Shown: in pieces, positions 1 through 7,257 of the stretch
Layout: every line of letters starts with the position of its first letter
How positions within the stretch are numbered: position 1 is the first letter of the stretch
NCBI RefSeq assembly: GCF_004331695.1
Contig: NZ_SJSL01000002.1
Span: forward strand, 930,001 to 994,000
Source of the DNA: Pedobacter psychroterrae
GTDB taxonomy: Bacteria > Bacteroidota > Bacteroidia > Sphingobacteriales > Sphingobacteriaceae
DNA: 64,000 bases
Direction of reading: 5' to 3'
The notes under the pieces: generated by a model
What the model saw: the letters and a program-made list of their open reading frames with translations, nothing else
The model's database searches: none
Told to the model about the DNA's origin: nothing
Made by a program: the position numbers and the translations under genes

Positions 1-18
1 TTTTCCGCTAGCGGAAAA
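1..18. repeat. 18-bp perfect palindrome, terminator-like
   Basis: The first 18 bases form a perfect palindrome, TTTTCCGCTAGCGGAAAA. It could fold into a short hairpin flanked by an A-run and a T-run, which would suit a bidirectional terminator. The upstream context lies outside the window, so its role is uncertain. Confidence 0.45.
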
Positions 19-276
19 CTCCAGGCTGTAATTCATAGACTTTTAATGTGAAGCAGTTGGTACACTGGAAAAGGTCGTTGGGAACTATATGATCAGCGAA
101 ATTATACCATACCCTATTATCAGGCTAGCGGGGTAAAGTAAAAAAGATTAAAGAGTTCTTGAAATGAGTGAAAAAGCCTGCCTGATTGTCAACTCTGTAA
201 GAATGAAAATAAAGCTTCAACACCAAAATTACAATTGAAGTTTAATACCATTTATAAAAACATAACAATAACAATC
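19..276 (+). other. Non-coding stretch with a possible C-terminal gene remnant
   Basis: No convincing gene is present. One frame near 88-139 reads WELYDQRNYTIPYYQASGVK before a stop, which looks like a protein tail but has no start in the window. It may be the end of a decayed gene. The remainder is AT-rich and holds the leader of the next small gene. Confidence 0.25.
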
Positions 277-483
277 ATGAAAACAAATATGGGAAATCCA
301 GACCGCATCATTCGGTCCGTCGTGGCAGCAATCATTGCTGTTTTATATTTTACGAATTCTATTACCGGCACGATGGGCATTACACTAGTGGTTTTGGCAG
401 GTGTGTTTGTACTTACCAGCCTGGTGAGCTTTTGTCCTCTTTATGCTTTGACAGGTCTTAATTCCTGCTCTTCCAAAAAATAA
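277..483 (+). CDS. DUF2892-type small membrane protein
   Basis: This is a 68-residue protein starting MKTNMGNPDR, with two hydrophobic segments (about residues 12-30 and 33-52) and a Cys-containing tail (FCPLY, NSCSSKK). The pattern of a short polar N-terminus, an R-I-x-R-x-V motif and two helices matches DUF2892, the membrane part of YgaP-type rhodaneses. The family often sits in sulfide/persulfide loci, and this gene lies next to one. An upstream TTG at 235 keeps the frame open, but ATG 277 gives the canonical family N-terminus, so it is preferred. The biochemical role is unknown. The two Cys-bearing patches are consistent with a thiol- or metal-related job, which is inference. Confidence 0.75.
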   Translation: MKTNMGNPDRIIRSVVAAIIAVLYFTNSITGTMGITLVVLAGVFVLTSLVSFCPLYALTGLNSCSSKK

Positions 484-750
484 CTGGCTCCATCTGAATA
501 GATCCATGGTTCGATGGAAATGAGCTATGCGGCTGATTAGAATTCCGGTTGGAAACTGCCTTTAGGGATCTAACCACTGTCTATTTGTAAAAGTATGAAG
601 TCATTGATACCCAGCGTCAGTCTTCGGCTTACATCGTATCGGATACCCAGCCGATTATCAGGCTGTGTTGATGTCCGGCATGTGAATTATGGGCAAAACA
701 TAACTTATCACTATACATAGTAATGATTTAAGCTAAACATAGAAGCAAAT

Positions 751-1245
751 TTAATGTGGCAGTTTATCCCTAAACAACCCGTATACCCAAGTACCTGCGA
801 TAGCGCTTATCAGTGTTGCCAAAATTACAGTAGCTCCAGTGCCAATCTGCGCAAATAATGGCCCCGGACAAGCTCCCGTAACAGCCCATCCCAATCCAAA
901 TAACAAACCACCATATATTTGACCCTTATTGAAACTCTTTGTATGGAATTCGATGGTTTCGCTATAAATGGTTTTGATGTTGAATTTTTTGATTAGCCAA
1001 ACCGAAATCATCCCCACTACTACAGCGCTACCAATAATGCCGTACATGTGGAACGATTGTAAGCGGAACATTTCTTGGATGCGGAACCAGCTTACTACTT
1101 CTGATTTGACGAAGACTATGCCGAACAATATGCCTACAATTAGGTATTTACTATTGTGATACCATTTGTGTTCTAAATGACTTTCGTTCACGCATATGGC
1201 GTCTAAAGAACGAATTTCGAAATCTGTATTGTTATCTTGCTGCAT
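751..1245 (-). CDS. YeeE/YedE family half-transporter (DUF6691 type)
   Basis: This 164-residue membrane protein has a long polar N-terminus and then about four hydrophobic helices. The motif GWAVTGACPGP near residue 120 is the conserved Cys-containing YeeE/YedE signature. In this superfamily, Cys residues in the pore relay thiosulfate or related sulfur compounds across the inner membrane. It lies 10 bp downstream of a second, complementary YeeE/YedE gene in the same orientation, so the two probably act together as a split transporter. It is the last gene of the short unit that starts at the promoter near 1850. The substrate (thiosulfate, sulfide-derived sulfur or persulfide) cannot be decided from sequence. 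Confidence 0.88.
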   Translation of the reverse strand: MQQDNNTDFEIRSLDAICVNESHLEHKWYHNSKYLIVGILFGIVFVKSEVVSWFRIQEMFRLQSFHMYGIIGSAVVVGMISVWLIKKFNIKTIYSETIEFHTKSFNKGQIYGGLLFGLGWAVTGACPGPLFAQIGTGATVILATLISAIAGTWVYGLFRDKLPH

Positions 1246-1255
1246 GGTGATTTAA

Positions 1256-1819
1256 CTAAAGAGATAAAATGTAAGGTAAAATCAGGTTGCCCATGATCAA
1301 GCCGCCGATCATAAAGCTAATTGTTGCGACGAGTGAAGGCCATTGCAGATTAGACAGACCCATAATTGCATGTCCGCTAGTACATCCTCCGGCATATCGG
1401 GTGCCAAAACCTACTAAAAAACCGCCCACAACCATTAACAGAAATCCTCGGAGGGTAAATAGCGATGTCCAATTCATTACATCAGTAGGCACTAAATTCT
1501 CATAATTGGTGATGCCGTAACCCGCCAGTTCGGCAGCCAATTTTGGATTTACAACAACAGGGTTGGGGTTAGATAAAAGCTGCATTGCAATCGCGCCTCC
1601 TAAAAATATCCCGAAAACAAAAACCAAATTCCATACTTCTTTTTTCCATTCGTACTTAAAGAACGGAATATTAGCAGGAAAACAAGATGCACAAATGTGT
1701 CTTAATGAAGAACTAATCCCAAAAGATTTATTCCCTAATAGTAAAAGTGCAGGTACGGTTAAACCAATTAGCGGCCCGGCTAGGTACCAAGGCCAAGGTT
1801 GTTTTAAAAATTCTAACAT
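1256..1819 (-). CDS. YeeE/YedE family half-transporter, first of pair
   Basis: This 187-residue integral membrane protein carries GGCTSGHAIMGLSN in its C-terminal half, the classical YeeE/YedE sulfur-transport motif with a conserved Cys. A second Cys pair (ICASCF) lies near residue 47. The open frame reaches an ATG at 1852, but that codon falls inside the predicted -7 element (1846-1853). The true start is therefore most likely ATG 1819, giving MLEFLKQPWPWYLAGP, the usual family N-terminus. It is followed 10 bp later by the partner half-transporter. The putative Crp/Fnr box at 1876-1893 suggests activation together with the persulfide dioxygenase and TSUP genes. Confidence 0.9.
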   Translation of the reverse strand: MLEFLKQPWPWYLAGPLIGLTVPALLLLGNKSFGISSSLRHICASCFPANIPFFKYEWKKEVWNLVFVFGIFLGGAIAMQLLSNPNPVVVNPKLAAELAGYGITNYENLVPTDVMNWTSLFTLRGFLLMVVGGFLVGFGTRYAGGCTSGHAIMGLSNLQWPSLVATISFMIGGLIMGNLILPYILSL

Positions 1820-1845
1820 ATGTTTTGATCTATTTTTGAATGTTA

Positions 1846-1893
1846 CAAACATGCAACATTCTAATTAGTAGAAGAGTGACTTTAGTTACACAA
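1846..1893 (-). promoter_or_regulatory. Crp/Fnr-type box plus -7 element upstream of yeeE pair
   Basis: On the minus strand TTGTGTAACTAAAGTCAC (1893 to 1876) is followed, with the same spacing as at two other promoters here, by CATGTTTG (1853 to 1846), a one-mismatch TAnnTTTG -7 element. The box contains an imperfect dyad GTAAC-N4-GTCAC. Its centre lies about 41 bp upstream of the inferred start point. Confidence 0.7.
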
Positions 1894-1898
1894 GCAAT

Positions 1899-2609
1899 TT
1901 ATTTCAACTGTTTACGTACCGAGGCTTCATCAATAAAACCTAAATTATCCCAAACCATTTTCTTGTTTTTGTAGAGTTTTAAAACGGGTAAGGCATCTAT
2001 TTTTAAGGCTTTACATAGCTCCGTATTCGCATCTGCGTCAATTCGTACTAAAACCACATTGTTGGCCATATCAATGGCGATTTTATCCAGATATGGTTTC
2101 ATTTCTTTGCAGGGCGCGCACCAGTCGGCATAAAAATCTACCAACACCATTTTGTCTGATCTTAGCAAAGCTTCGTATTGCGCTAAACTTAATCCTTTTG
2201 TGTCAATGGCAGTTGCATCTTTGGTTTCGGGCATACTTTTTGCTCTCCATTCCATCATCCCGCCGGGCATTTCTACAACATTTTTAAAACCTGCAACACG
2301 CATTTGCTTTGCGGCGGCATGACTCCTTGGTCCGCTTAGGCAGTATACAAAAACAGGCTTCGACTTATCTAGAGCAGCGATTTGATTTTCAAAATCACTG
2401 CCAACTATGCTCGCATTAATCGCATTTTCTACGTGTCCATTTTTAAACTCCCCTGGCGTACGCACATCAAGTAACTGAATGGTATTGTCTTTTTTTAACT
2501 GCTCTGCAAATTCGGTAGCCGAAAGACTAGTTGGTGTAGAATTGGTTTGGGTATTGCCGCAGCTGTTTAAAATAATGGCTATCAACAAGATAAAAATACT
2601 TTTATACAT
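1899..2609 (-). CDS. Lipoprotein rhodanese-thioredoxin fusion
   Basis: This is a 236-residue exported protein. A hydrophobic signal ends in a lipobox (ILNSC, Cys17), so it is predicted to be a lipoprotein. Residues about 30-125 are a rhodanese domain with the catalytic Cys90 in the loop YCLSGPRS. Residues about 140-236 are a thioredoxin domain with WCAPC (Cys164, Cys167). The likely role is to transfer sulfane sulfur to a rhodanese cysteine and reduce the persulfide through the attached thioredoxin, on the periplasmic side. It follows the cytoplasmic thioredoxin gene by 3 bp, indicating one operon. The fusion itself is visible in sequence; the in vivo sulfur donor is unknown. Confidence 0.9.
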   Translation of the reverse strand: MYKSIFILLIAIILNSCGNTQTNSTPTSLSATEFAEQLKKDNTIQLLDVRTPGEFKNGHVENAINASIVGSDFENQIAALDKSKPVFVYCLSGPRSHAAAKQMRVAGFKNVVEMPGGMMEWRAKSMPETKDATAIDTKGLSLAQYEALLRSDKMVLVDFYADWCAPCKEMKPYLDKIAIDMANNVVLVRIDADANTELCKALKIDALPVLKLYKNKKMVWDNLGFIDEASVRKQLK

Positions 2610-2612
2610 GAA

Positions 2613-2906
2613 TTACAGGTTCTCGTTAATTAATCTTTCTAAATCGGAAACGGGTACTACACCCGACTGTCGCCAACGGATTTCGCCCTTCTTAAACAAA
2701 ATTAGTGTTGGTACACCACTTACTCTATAGGTTGTTGCGGCTTGCTGATTTTTATCTACATCTATTTTAATGATAATGGCTTTATCGCCGACTCGCTTTT
2801 TTAGATCTTCTAGCATGGGCGACATCATTTTGCATGGGCCACACCATTCGGCAAAAAAATCTATTAAAACCGGTTTATCTTGATTGATGATTTCTTGAAA
2901 AGTCAT
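2613..2906 (-). CDS. trxA: Thioredoxin
   Basis: This 97-residue protein is a stand-alone thioredoxin with the canonical active site WCGPC (Cys22, Cys25), the cis-proline loop GVPTLILF and no signal peptide, so it is cytoplasmic. Its start overlaps the end of the preceding small membrane protein gene (ATGA-type overlap), and the rhodanese-thioredoxin lipoprotein follows 3 bp later. In this context it probably reduces protein persulfides or rhodanese-bound sulfur rather than serving as the general housekeeping thioredoxin. That role is inferred from neighbours. Confidence 0.93.
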   Translation of the reverse strand: MTFQEIINQDKPVLIDFFAEWCGPCKMMSPMLEDLKKRVGDKAIIIKIDVDKNQQAATTYRVSGVPTLILFKKGEIRWRQSGVVPVSDLERLINENL

Positions 2907-3097
2907 GCCGTTTGTTTTTTATCTTTTTGTATTGCTAAACCTGTTACTGCACCCATAAGCGCACCATAAATGGTACTGATTATTGGACTAGAGGTGATGG
3001 CACATGTGCCAGTATTGCAACCAATAAATTTCCAGTAAAGATAGCCGCTTAAAGCTCCAACTAAAAGACCAATAATGGCGAATATTTTGTTTTTCAT
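2903..3097 (-). CDS. DUF6132-like small membrane protein
   Basis: This 64-residue protein has two hydrophobic helices (about residues 5-22 and 38-56) separated by a loop with two cysteines ([14 protein letters not shown]). The glycine-rich helices and the paired Cys loop match the short DUF6132-type membrane proteins found beside thioredoxin and rhodanese genes in Bacteroidota. It overlaps the following thioredoxin gene by 4 bp and follows the methyltransferase by 1 bp, so it is co-transcribed. The function is unknown; the Cys pair could be redox-active or bind metal. Confidence 0.75.
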   Translation of the reverse strand: MKNKIFAIIGLLVGALSGYLYWKFIGCNTGTCAITSSPIISTIYGALMGAVTGLAIQKDKKQTA

Positions 3098-3098
3098 G

Positions 3099-3746
3099 TT
3101 ACTTATTCATTTTAAATTCAACTTCAGATAAAATTTGTCTTTTGAAACTACAAAACAGGAAATTTTGTGTCGTATCAAATGGTGTTGTATGGTCTTCAGT
3201 TACACAACGAATTTTGTCAAAACCGTTTTTAAGTTCAGCTGTCAGTGTTTGTTCCGTGTATTGTTTAATGTCGAGTCCGCTACATTTTGTGGGGCCACTC
3301 GTTGAAAAAGTCCCGATTGTCATAAACTGATTTACAGATTTTCTGGCTATTTCCATGTATTTCGAAATTTGTTCATTCGTTGTTAAGAAGTGAAAGGTTG
3401 CTCTATCATGCCAAATGTCAAAAGTTGTGGTAGGTTCAAATTCGGTGATGTCACTAACAATCCAATTTACTTTCTGTGCGTTGTCGCCCAAACGTTTTTT
3501 CGCTTTTTCAAGTGCTTTTTCAGAAATATCTAAAACGGTTATATTTTCAAATCCTTTGTCGACCAAATAGTCCACAAGTCTACTATCACCGCCGCCAATG
3601 TCAATAATTTTAGCGTCTTTTGTTACCTCAAAAGACGAAATGAATTCAAGCGAAGTTTTAGGGATTTTTTGTGTCCAACTTACTTGCCCTGGGCTTTTCG
3701 TTTCGTAAACTGTATCCCAGTGATTTTTTCTATGTACGTTGTCCAT
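3099..3746 (-). CDS. Class I SAM-dependent methyltransferase
   Basis: This 215-residue cytoplasmic protein has a Rossmann-fold SAM site, IDIGGGDSRLVDYL near residue 50, followed by an acidic turn (VLDIS) and the DIWHDRATFHFL segment typical of the TehB/thiol-methyltransferase-like branch. It sits in the middle of the sulfur operon between two tiny membrane protein genes, with 1-15 bp spacers. An attractive role is S-methylation of sulfide or low-molecular-weight thiols as a detoxification side route, but the substrate is inference. It could equally methylate another small molecule. Family membership is secure. Confidence 0.85.
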   Translation of the reverse strand: MDNVHRKNHWDTVYETKSPGQVSWTQKIPKTSLEFISSFEVTKDAKIIDIGGGDSRLVDYLVDKGFENITVLDISEKALEKAKKRLGDNAQKVNWIVSDITEFEPTTTFDIWHDRATFHFLTTNEQISKYMEIARKSVNQFMTIGTFSTSGPTKCSGLDIKQYTEQTLTAELKNGFDKIRCVTEDHTTPFDTTQNFLFCSFKRQILSEVEFKMNK

Positions 3747-3761
3747 TTTTTAGTTATGACA

Positions 3762-3998
3762 TTATTTTATTTCTTCATAAGTGATGTCTTTACCGATGTC
3801 CTTGTGCTTTGGCGTTGGAAAACTACATCCGCTGGTACCGCAACAACCAATATTGAATGTTGCCATTAAAGATAACAAGCTCCCCATAAGGATAAATGCC
3901 CATTCTTTTGCCAAAACGCCTTGCGTAATGATGAATATACCCATTCCTAAGCGTAGGAGACGCATTATATTCCAGTTTTTTATAAGTATCGTTTTCAT
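3762..3998 (-). CDS. YgaP-like DUF2892 membrane protein with Cys cluster
   Basis: This 78-residue protein has two hydrophobic helices (about residues 12-30 and 33-48) followed by a Cys-rich stretch, NIGCCGTSGC, and a polar tail. The helices resemble the C-terminal membrane domain of YgaP, a membrane rhodanese. The single rhodanese domain is encoded immediately upstream as a separate gene overlapping by 4 bp. The pair therefore looks like a split YgaP: rhodanese plus membrane anchor. The extra Cys cluster may accept sulfur or bind metal, which is inference. Confidence 0.8.
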   Translation of the reverse strand: MKTILIKNWNIMRLLRLGMGIFIITQGVLAKEWAFILMGSLLSLMATFNIGCCGTSGCSFPTPKHKDIGKDITYEEIK

Positions 3999-4309
3999 TG
4001 AGTTAATACTTTATTTACATTTTGCCACGTGCCGCCATCTACCACGTCTGGATACCCATGTTGTGATAAGATGCTCTTAGCCATGCTACTTCGATTTCCA
4101 CTTCTGCAGAATACCACAATGTTTTGCTTGCCTTTAAACTTGGTCAATTGCTGTTGTAAACTATCCAGAGGGATGTTTACGGCGCCTTTAACACTGCCCG
4201 AAGAAAACTCGCCGGGACTACGAACATCTACTAAAAATGCTCCTTCATTAATCACTTCAGCCAATTTCGTCTGGTCTGATGTGCCAAATATTGATGAAAA
4301 TATTCCCAT
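3995..4309 (-). CDS. Single-domain rhodanese sulfurtransferase
   Basis: This 104-residue protein contains one rhodanese domain with the catalytic loop CRSGNRS (Cys68) and the upstream LVDVRSPGEF motif. No signal peptide is seen, so it should be cytoplasmic. It starts 2 bp after the MBL-rhodanese gene ends and overlaps the YgaP-like membrane protein gene that follows, so the three are translationally coupled. It likely moves sulfane sulfur between persulfide dioxygenase, thioredoxin and the membrane partner. Confidence 0.92.
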   Translation of the reverse strand: MGIFSSIFGTSDQTKLAEVINEGAFLVDVRSPGEFSSGSVKGAVNIPLDSLQQQLTKFKGKQNIVVFCRSGNRSSMAKSILSQHGYPDVVDGGTWQNVNKVLTQ

Positions 4310-4311
4310 AA

Positions 4312-5700
4312 TTATATTGTTTTTTCTCCTTTAGCTAACCATTCCTTCATACCGCCTGAGTAGTTTTTTACGTTATCGAAACCATTTCTTCTTAGGATCG
4401 AATAGGCAATCGCAGCACGATCGCCACCCTGACAATGGATTATCACTTGTTTATCTTTGCTGATTCTATCTAAGCTGTCCTGCAATGTACCAACAAAAGC
4501 ATGTTCTGCACCGTCAATATGCCCTTCAGTGTATTCGGATAAGCCACGTACATCAACAATTTGTACATCCTCCTTTCCTAAATAGGTTTTAAATGTTTCC
4601 AGGTCAATTACATCCGCTGTTTGTAGCTCGATGCCCAGATCCTCAACATCGGTGATATAACCGTAGATATTATCCAATCCGATTCTCATGAGTTTTCTGG
4701 TAATTTCTTCCATTTCGGCAGATTCCGCAACAATGATAAATTGCTCCTGGTAATTTAAAATCCAACCCGCCCATGTAGACAGACTGTTGTTGTGCTGTAT
4801 GTTGATGCTACCTGGTATAAATCCATTGGCAAAATCTACTTTGTTACGGGTGTCGATCACTTTGATGCCATCATTAAGGGCTTGTAAAAGCTGTGCCTTG
4901 CTTAAATGCTGATGCTGCGGAATTTCGACTAACAATTGACGGTTAATCTTGTTCAGGTGCTTCATCACCGCAAAATATTTTGGTGGCTCAGGCTGTCCGT
5001 TTAATAGATACGCTACAAAGCCTTTTTCATCATTTTCGTATTGGAAGGCCCAGTTTCTAATTTTTTCGTAACCTACCGTCGAGCTTGGTACGGCGCCTAG
5101 TGCTTTACCGCAGGCAGAACCAGCACCATGCCCCGGCCAAACCTGAACGAAAGGCGGCAGTTCTGTAAAACGTTTAATAGATTCATACATCTGCTTTGCA
5201 CCTTCTTCTTGAGTGCCGATCATTCCTGCTGCTTTCTCTAATAGATCAGGTCGACCAATGTCTCCAACAAAAACGAAATCTCCGGTAAAAATCATCACTG
5301 GCTCGCTAGTGGCAGGGTGATCAGTTAACAAGAAGCTAATGCTTTCTGGGGTATGTCCAGGAGTATGCAATACTTCAAAGGTAAGATTGCCGACTTTTAT
5401 TTTGTTGCCACGTTTTAATCCGATGTGGTCAAATTGATATTGCCAATCCGGGCCACCTTCGTCTGATAAATGCAATTGAGCGCCAGTTACTGCAGCCAAT
5501 TCTCTGGATCCTGCTAAAAAATCTGCATGGATATGGGTTTCGGTAATGTGGGTAATCTTAAGATTGTTTTGCGCTGCAATTTTAAGGTACACATCCATGT
5601 CACGTCGCGCGTCAATTACAATGGCTTCGCCTTTTGCCTGGCAACCAATTAGGTAGCTCGCTTGAGCTAAGCTTTTATCATATACATGTTGAAAAAACAT
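4312..5700 (-). CDS. MBL-fold persulfide dioxygenase with two rhodanese domains (CstB-like)
   Basis: This 462-residue cytoplasmic protein has three parts. Residues about 1-240 form a metallo-beta-lactamase domain with the motif THIHADF (His56, His58, Asp60, and Phe61 where glyoxalase II has His), plus VWPGHGAGSACGK. Residues about 255-350 are a rhodanese-like domain without an active Cys. Residues about 365-462 are a rhodanese domain with Cys423 in HCQGGDR. This order matches CstB/ETHE1-type persulfide dioxygenases, which use one iron to oxidise persulfide sulfur to sulfite and pass sulfur on through rhodanese. It heads an operon and carries its own Crp/Fnr box and -7 element upstream. Substrate assignment rests on family knowledge. 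Confidence 0.9.
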   Translation of the reverse strand: MFFQHVYDKSLAQASYLIGCQAKGEAIVIDARRDMDVYLKIAAQNNLKITHITETHIHADFLAGSRELAAVTGAQLHLSDEGGPDWQYQFDHIGLKRGNKIKVGNLTFEVLHTPGHTPESISFLLTDHPATSEPVMIFTGDFVFVGDIGRPDLLEKAAGMIGTQEEGAKQMYESIKRFTELPPFVQVWPGHGAGSACGKALGAVPSSTVGYEKIRNWAFQYENDEKGFVAYLLNGQPEPPKYFAVMKHLNKINRQLLVEIPQHQHLSKAQLLQALNDGIKVIDTRNKVDFANGFIPGSINIQHNNSLSTWAGWILNYQEQFIIVAESAEMEEITRKLMRIGLDNIYGYITDVEDLGIELQTADVIDLETFKTYLGKEDVQIVDVRGLSEYTEGHIDGAEHAFVGTLQDSLDRISKDKQVIIHCQGGDRAAIAYSILRRNGFDNVKNYSGGMKEWLAKGEKTI

Positions 5701-5729
5701 AATTTTCTATTTTTTAATTATTGATGATA

Positions 5730-5777
5730 CAAATTTGGTCAGTTTTATTTTGTTCTACAGCTACTTTGGTTACACAA
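5730..5777 (-). promoter_or_regulatory. Crp/Fnr-type box plus -7 element upstream of MBL-rhodanese operon
   Basis: On the minus strand TTGTGTAACCAAAGTAGC (5777 to 5760) is followed 22 bp after its end by CAAATTTG (5737 to 5730), a -7 element with one mismatch to TAnnTTTG. The bases after the box continue TGTAG, exactly as at the TSUP promoter. The gene start is 5700, leaving a short leader. Confidence 0.72.
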
Positions 5778-5782
5778 TAGAT

Positions 5783-6574
5783 TTACTTAAATAAGGTTTC
5801 TTTAACGATAATGTAAATGCCCATTGCCAGTACAAAATAACCAAATGCGGGCCTTAGCTTTTTACCCTCTATTTTGGTTGATACATAAGTGCCTATAAAG
5901 ATGCCTACAATGGCAATTAAGGTTACTGTAAGTAGAAATGACCATTCGATCTGGGTTTGTTCGAAAGAAAATGTAAATCCAGTGAGTGAGTTTACTGCTA
6001 TAATAATCAATGAAGTGCCAATGGCGGTTTTTATTGGTAATTTGAGAAGGTTAACCAATGCCGGGATGATTAAAAACCCGCCACCTGCACCAATTAGCCC
6101 AGTTACCATTCCCACTGCAAATCCTTGTAGTACCACCCAAAACTCGCTCGCAGATTTTTGATCAGTTGTTTTTTCTTCATCTCCTTTTTTTATCATACCG
6201 TAAGCAGCTAAAACCATGAGTACTGCAAAAAAAATCATTAGCAAAATACGTTTGCTTACCGTAAAACTTCCAATTTCAAAAACATGTTCAGGGATTGCAG
6301 TTAAGAGGTAAGTTCGGGTTAAAAAGACAGCTACGATTGAAGGAATACCAAAAATAAATGCTGTTTTGACATCAATTAATCCTTTTTTAAAATACGAGAA
6401 AGAACCAACCAAACTTGCAGAGCCAACTATAAAAAGTGAATATGTTGTAGCTAAAACTGCATCAACAGCGAATAAGTATACTAAGACGGGCACGGTAAGA
6501 ATACTGCCTCCTCCACCAATTAATCCCAATGAAATACCTATAAGAATTGATGCTGCGTAACCTGTAATATCCAT
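5783..6574 (-). CDS. TSUP (TauE/SafE) family sulfite/sulfur-compound exporter
   Basis: This 263-residue integral membrane protein has about eight hydrophobic helices arranged as two repeats, each starting with a glycine-rich motif (GLIGGGGSILTVPVL near residue 18 and GLIGAGGGFLIIPAL near residue 160). That duplication defines the TSUP family. In the presence of a persulfide dioxygenase, which makes sulfite, an export role for sulfite or thiosulfate is the natural reading. It lies between the Crp/Fnr gene and the dioxygenase operon and has its own promoter whose activator box overlaps the end of the regulator gene. Confidence 0.9.
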   Translation of the reverse strand: MDITGYAASILIGISLGLIGGGGSILTVPVLVYLFAVDAVLATTYSLFIVGSASLVGSFSYFKKGLIDVKTAFIFGIPSIVAVFLTRTYLLTAIPEHVFEIGSFTVSKRILLMIFFAVLMVLAAYGMIKKGDEEKTTDQKSASEFWVVLQGFAVGMVTGLIGAGGGFLIIPALVNLLKLPIKTAIGTSLIIIAVNSLTGFTFSFEQTQIEWSFLLTVTLIAIVGIFIGTYVSTKIEGKKLRPAFGYFVLAMGIYIIVKETLFK

Positions 6575-6593
6575 TTAATTTGATTTGATGTTA

Positions 6594-6641
6594 CAAAACT
6601 AGTTCGAGTCAAAGGATGCTACAGCCACTTTAGTTACATAA
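6594..6641 (-). promoter_or_regulatory. Crp/Fnr-type box plus perfect -7 element upstream of TSUP gene
   Basis: On the minus strand TTATGTAACTAAAGTGGC (6641 to 6624) is followed at the conserved spacing by TAGTTTTG (6601 to 6594), a perfect TAnnTTTG. The box overlaps the stop codon of the Crp/Fnr gene (6634-6636), so the operator is embedded in the 3' end of the regulator gene. Confidence 0.75.
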
Positions 6642-7257
6642 GAATAATTTTGTTTCTACCCAGTTGTACTGAACCGATATCTTCTAACTGTTTTAACAAT
6701 CTTGAAACAACAACACGAGCCGTACCAAGTTCATTCGCCAATTGTTCGTGGGTTATGTTTATGGTCTTAGTCGCGGTTAATTCTGATTTCTTTTTAAGCA
6801 GGTTAAGCAAACGTTCATCTACTTTTTTAAATGCAATAGCGTTAACAATTTCAAGCAATTCTTCGAAACGTTTGTGGTATAATCTAAAAATATAGTCCAG
6901 CCATTGTGGGTACTCTTTGATGAATAAAGAAACTTTTTCTAATGGAAGGAATAGGATTTCAGCATCTTCCTCAACTTCGGCCCTTACTTTACTGGTTTCA
7001 TTATGCAGTCCACCCAAAAAAGACATAATGCAACTTTCGCCAGGCTTTATGTAATACAGCAAAATTTCTCTGCCGTCTTCTTCGGTACGCATTACTTTCA
7101 GGACACCTTTAGTCACAATGGGGATAGATCGGATATGAGCGTCTTCATTAAGTATAATACTTCCAGCATCATACTTTTTGTGTATGCTGTATCTATATAG
7201 CTTCTCTATCAGCTCAGGTGAAGATTTGAATTCGGTGATTTGCTCTAGGTTTTCCAT
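6634..7257 (-). CDS. Crp/Fnr family transcriptional regulator
   Basis: This 207-residue protein has an N-terminal cyclic-nucleotide-binding-like beta-barrel (about residues 15-125) and a C-terminal winged helix-turn-helix (about 135-207) containing THEQLANELGTARVVVSRLL, the recognition helix. No N-terminal Cys cluster for an Fnr iron-sulfur centre is seen; the protein has one Cys, in the barrel (GESCIMSFLGG). The frame extends to a GTG at 7305, but ATG 7257 (MENLEQITEF) is preferred. It is the only regulator in the sulfur cluster, and three matching boxes precede the cluster's transcription units, so it is the likely direct activator. The inducing signal is unknown; the lone Cys could sense persulfide. 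Confidence 0.9.
   Translation of the reverse strand: MENLEQITEFKSSPELIEKLYRYSIHKKYDAGSIILNEDAHIRSIPIVTKGVLKVMRTEEDGREILLYYIKPGESCIMSFLGGLHNETSKVRAEVEEDAEILFLPLEKVSLFIKEYPQWLDYIFRLYHKRFEELLEIVNAIAFKKVDERLLNLLKKKSELTATKTINITHEQLANELGTARVVVSRLLKQLEDIGSVQLGRNKIILM

Noticed and set aside
607..658. Repeated GATACCCAG near 607 and 650
   Set aside because: Two short copies without array structure; not enough to call a repeat family or CRISPR.
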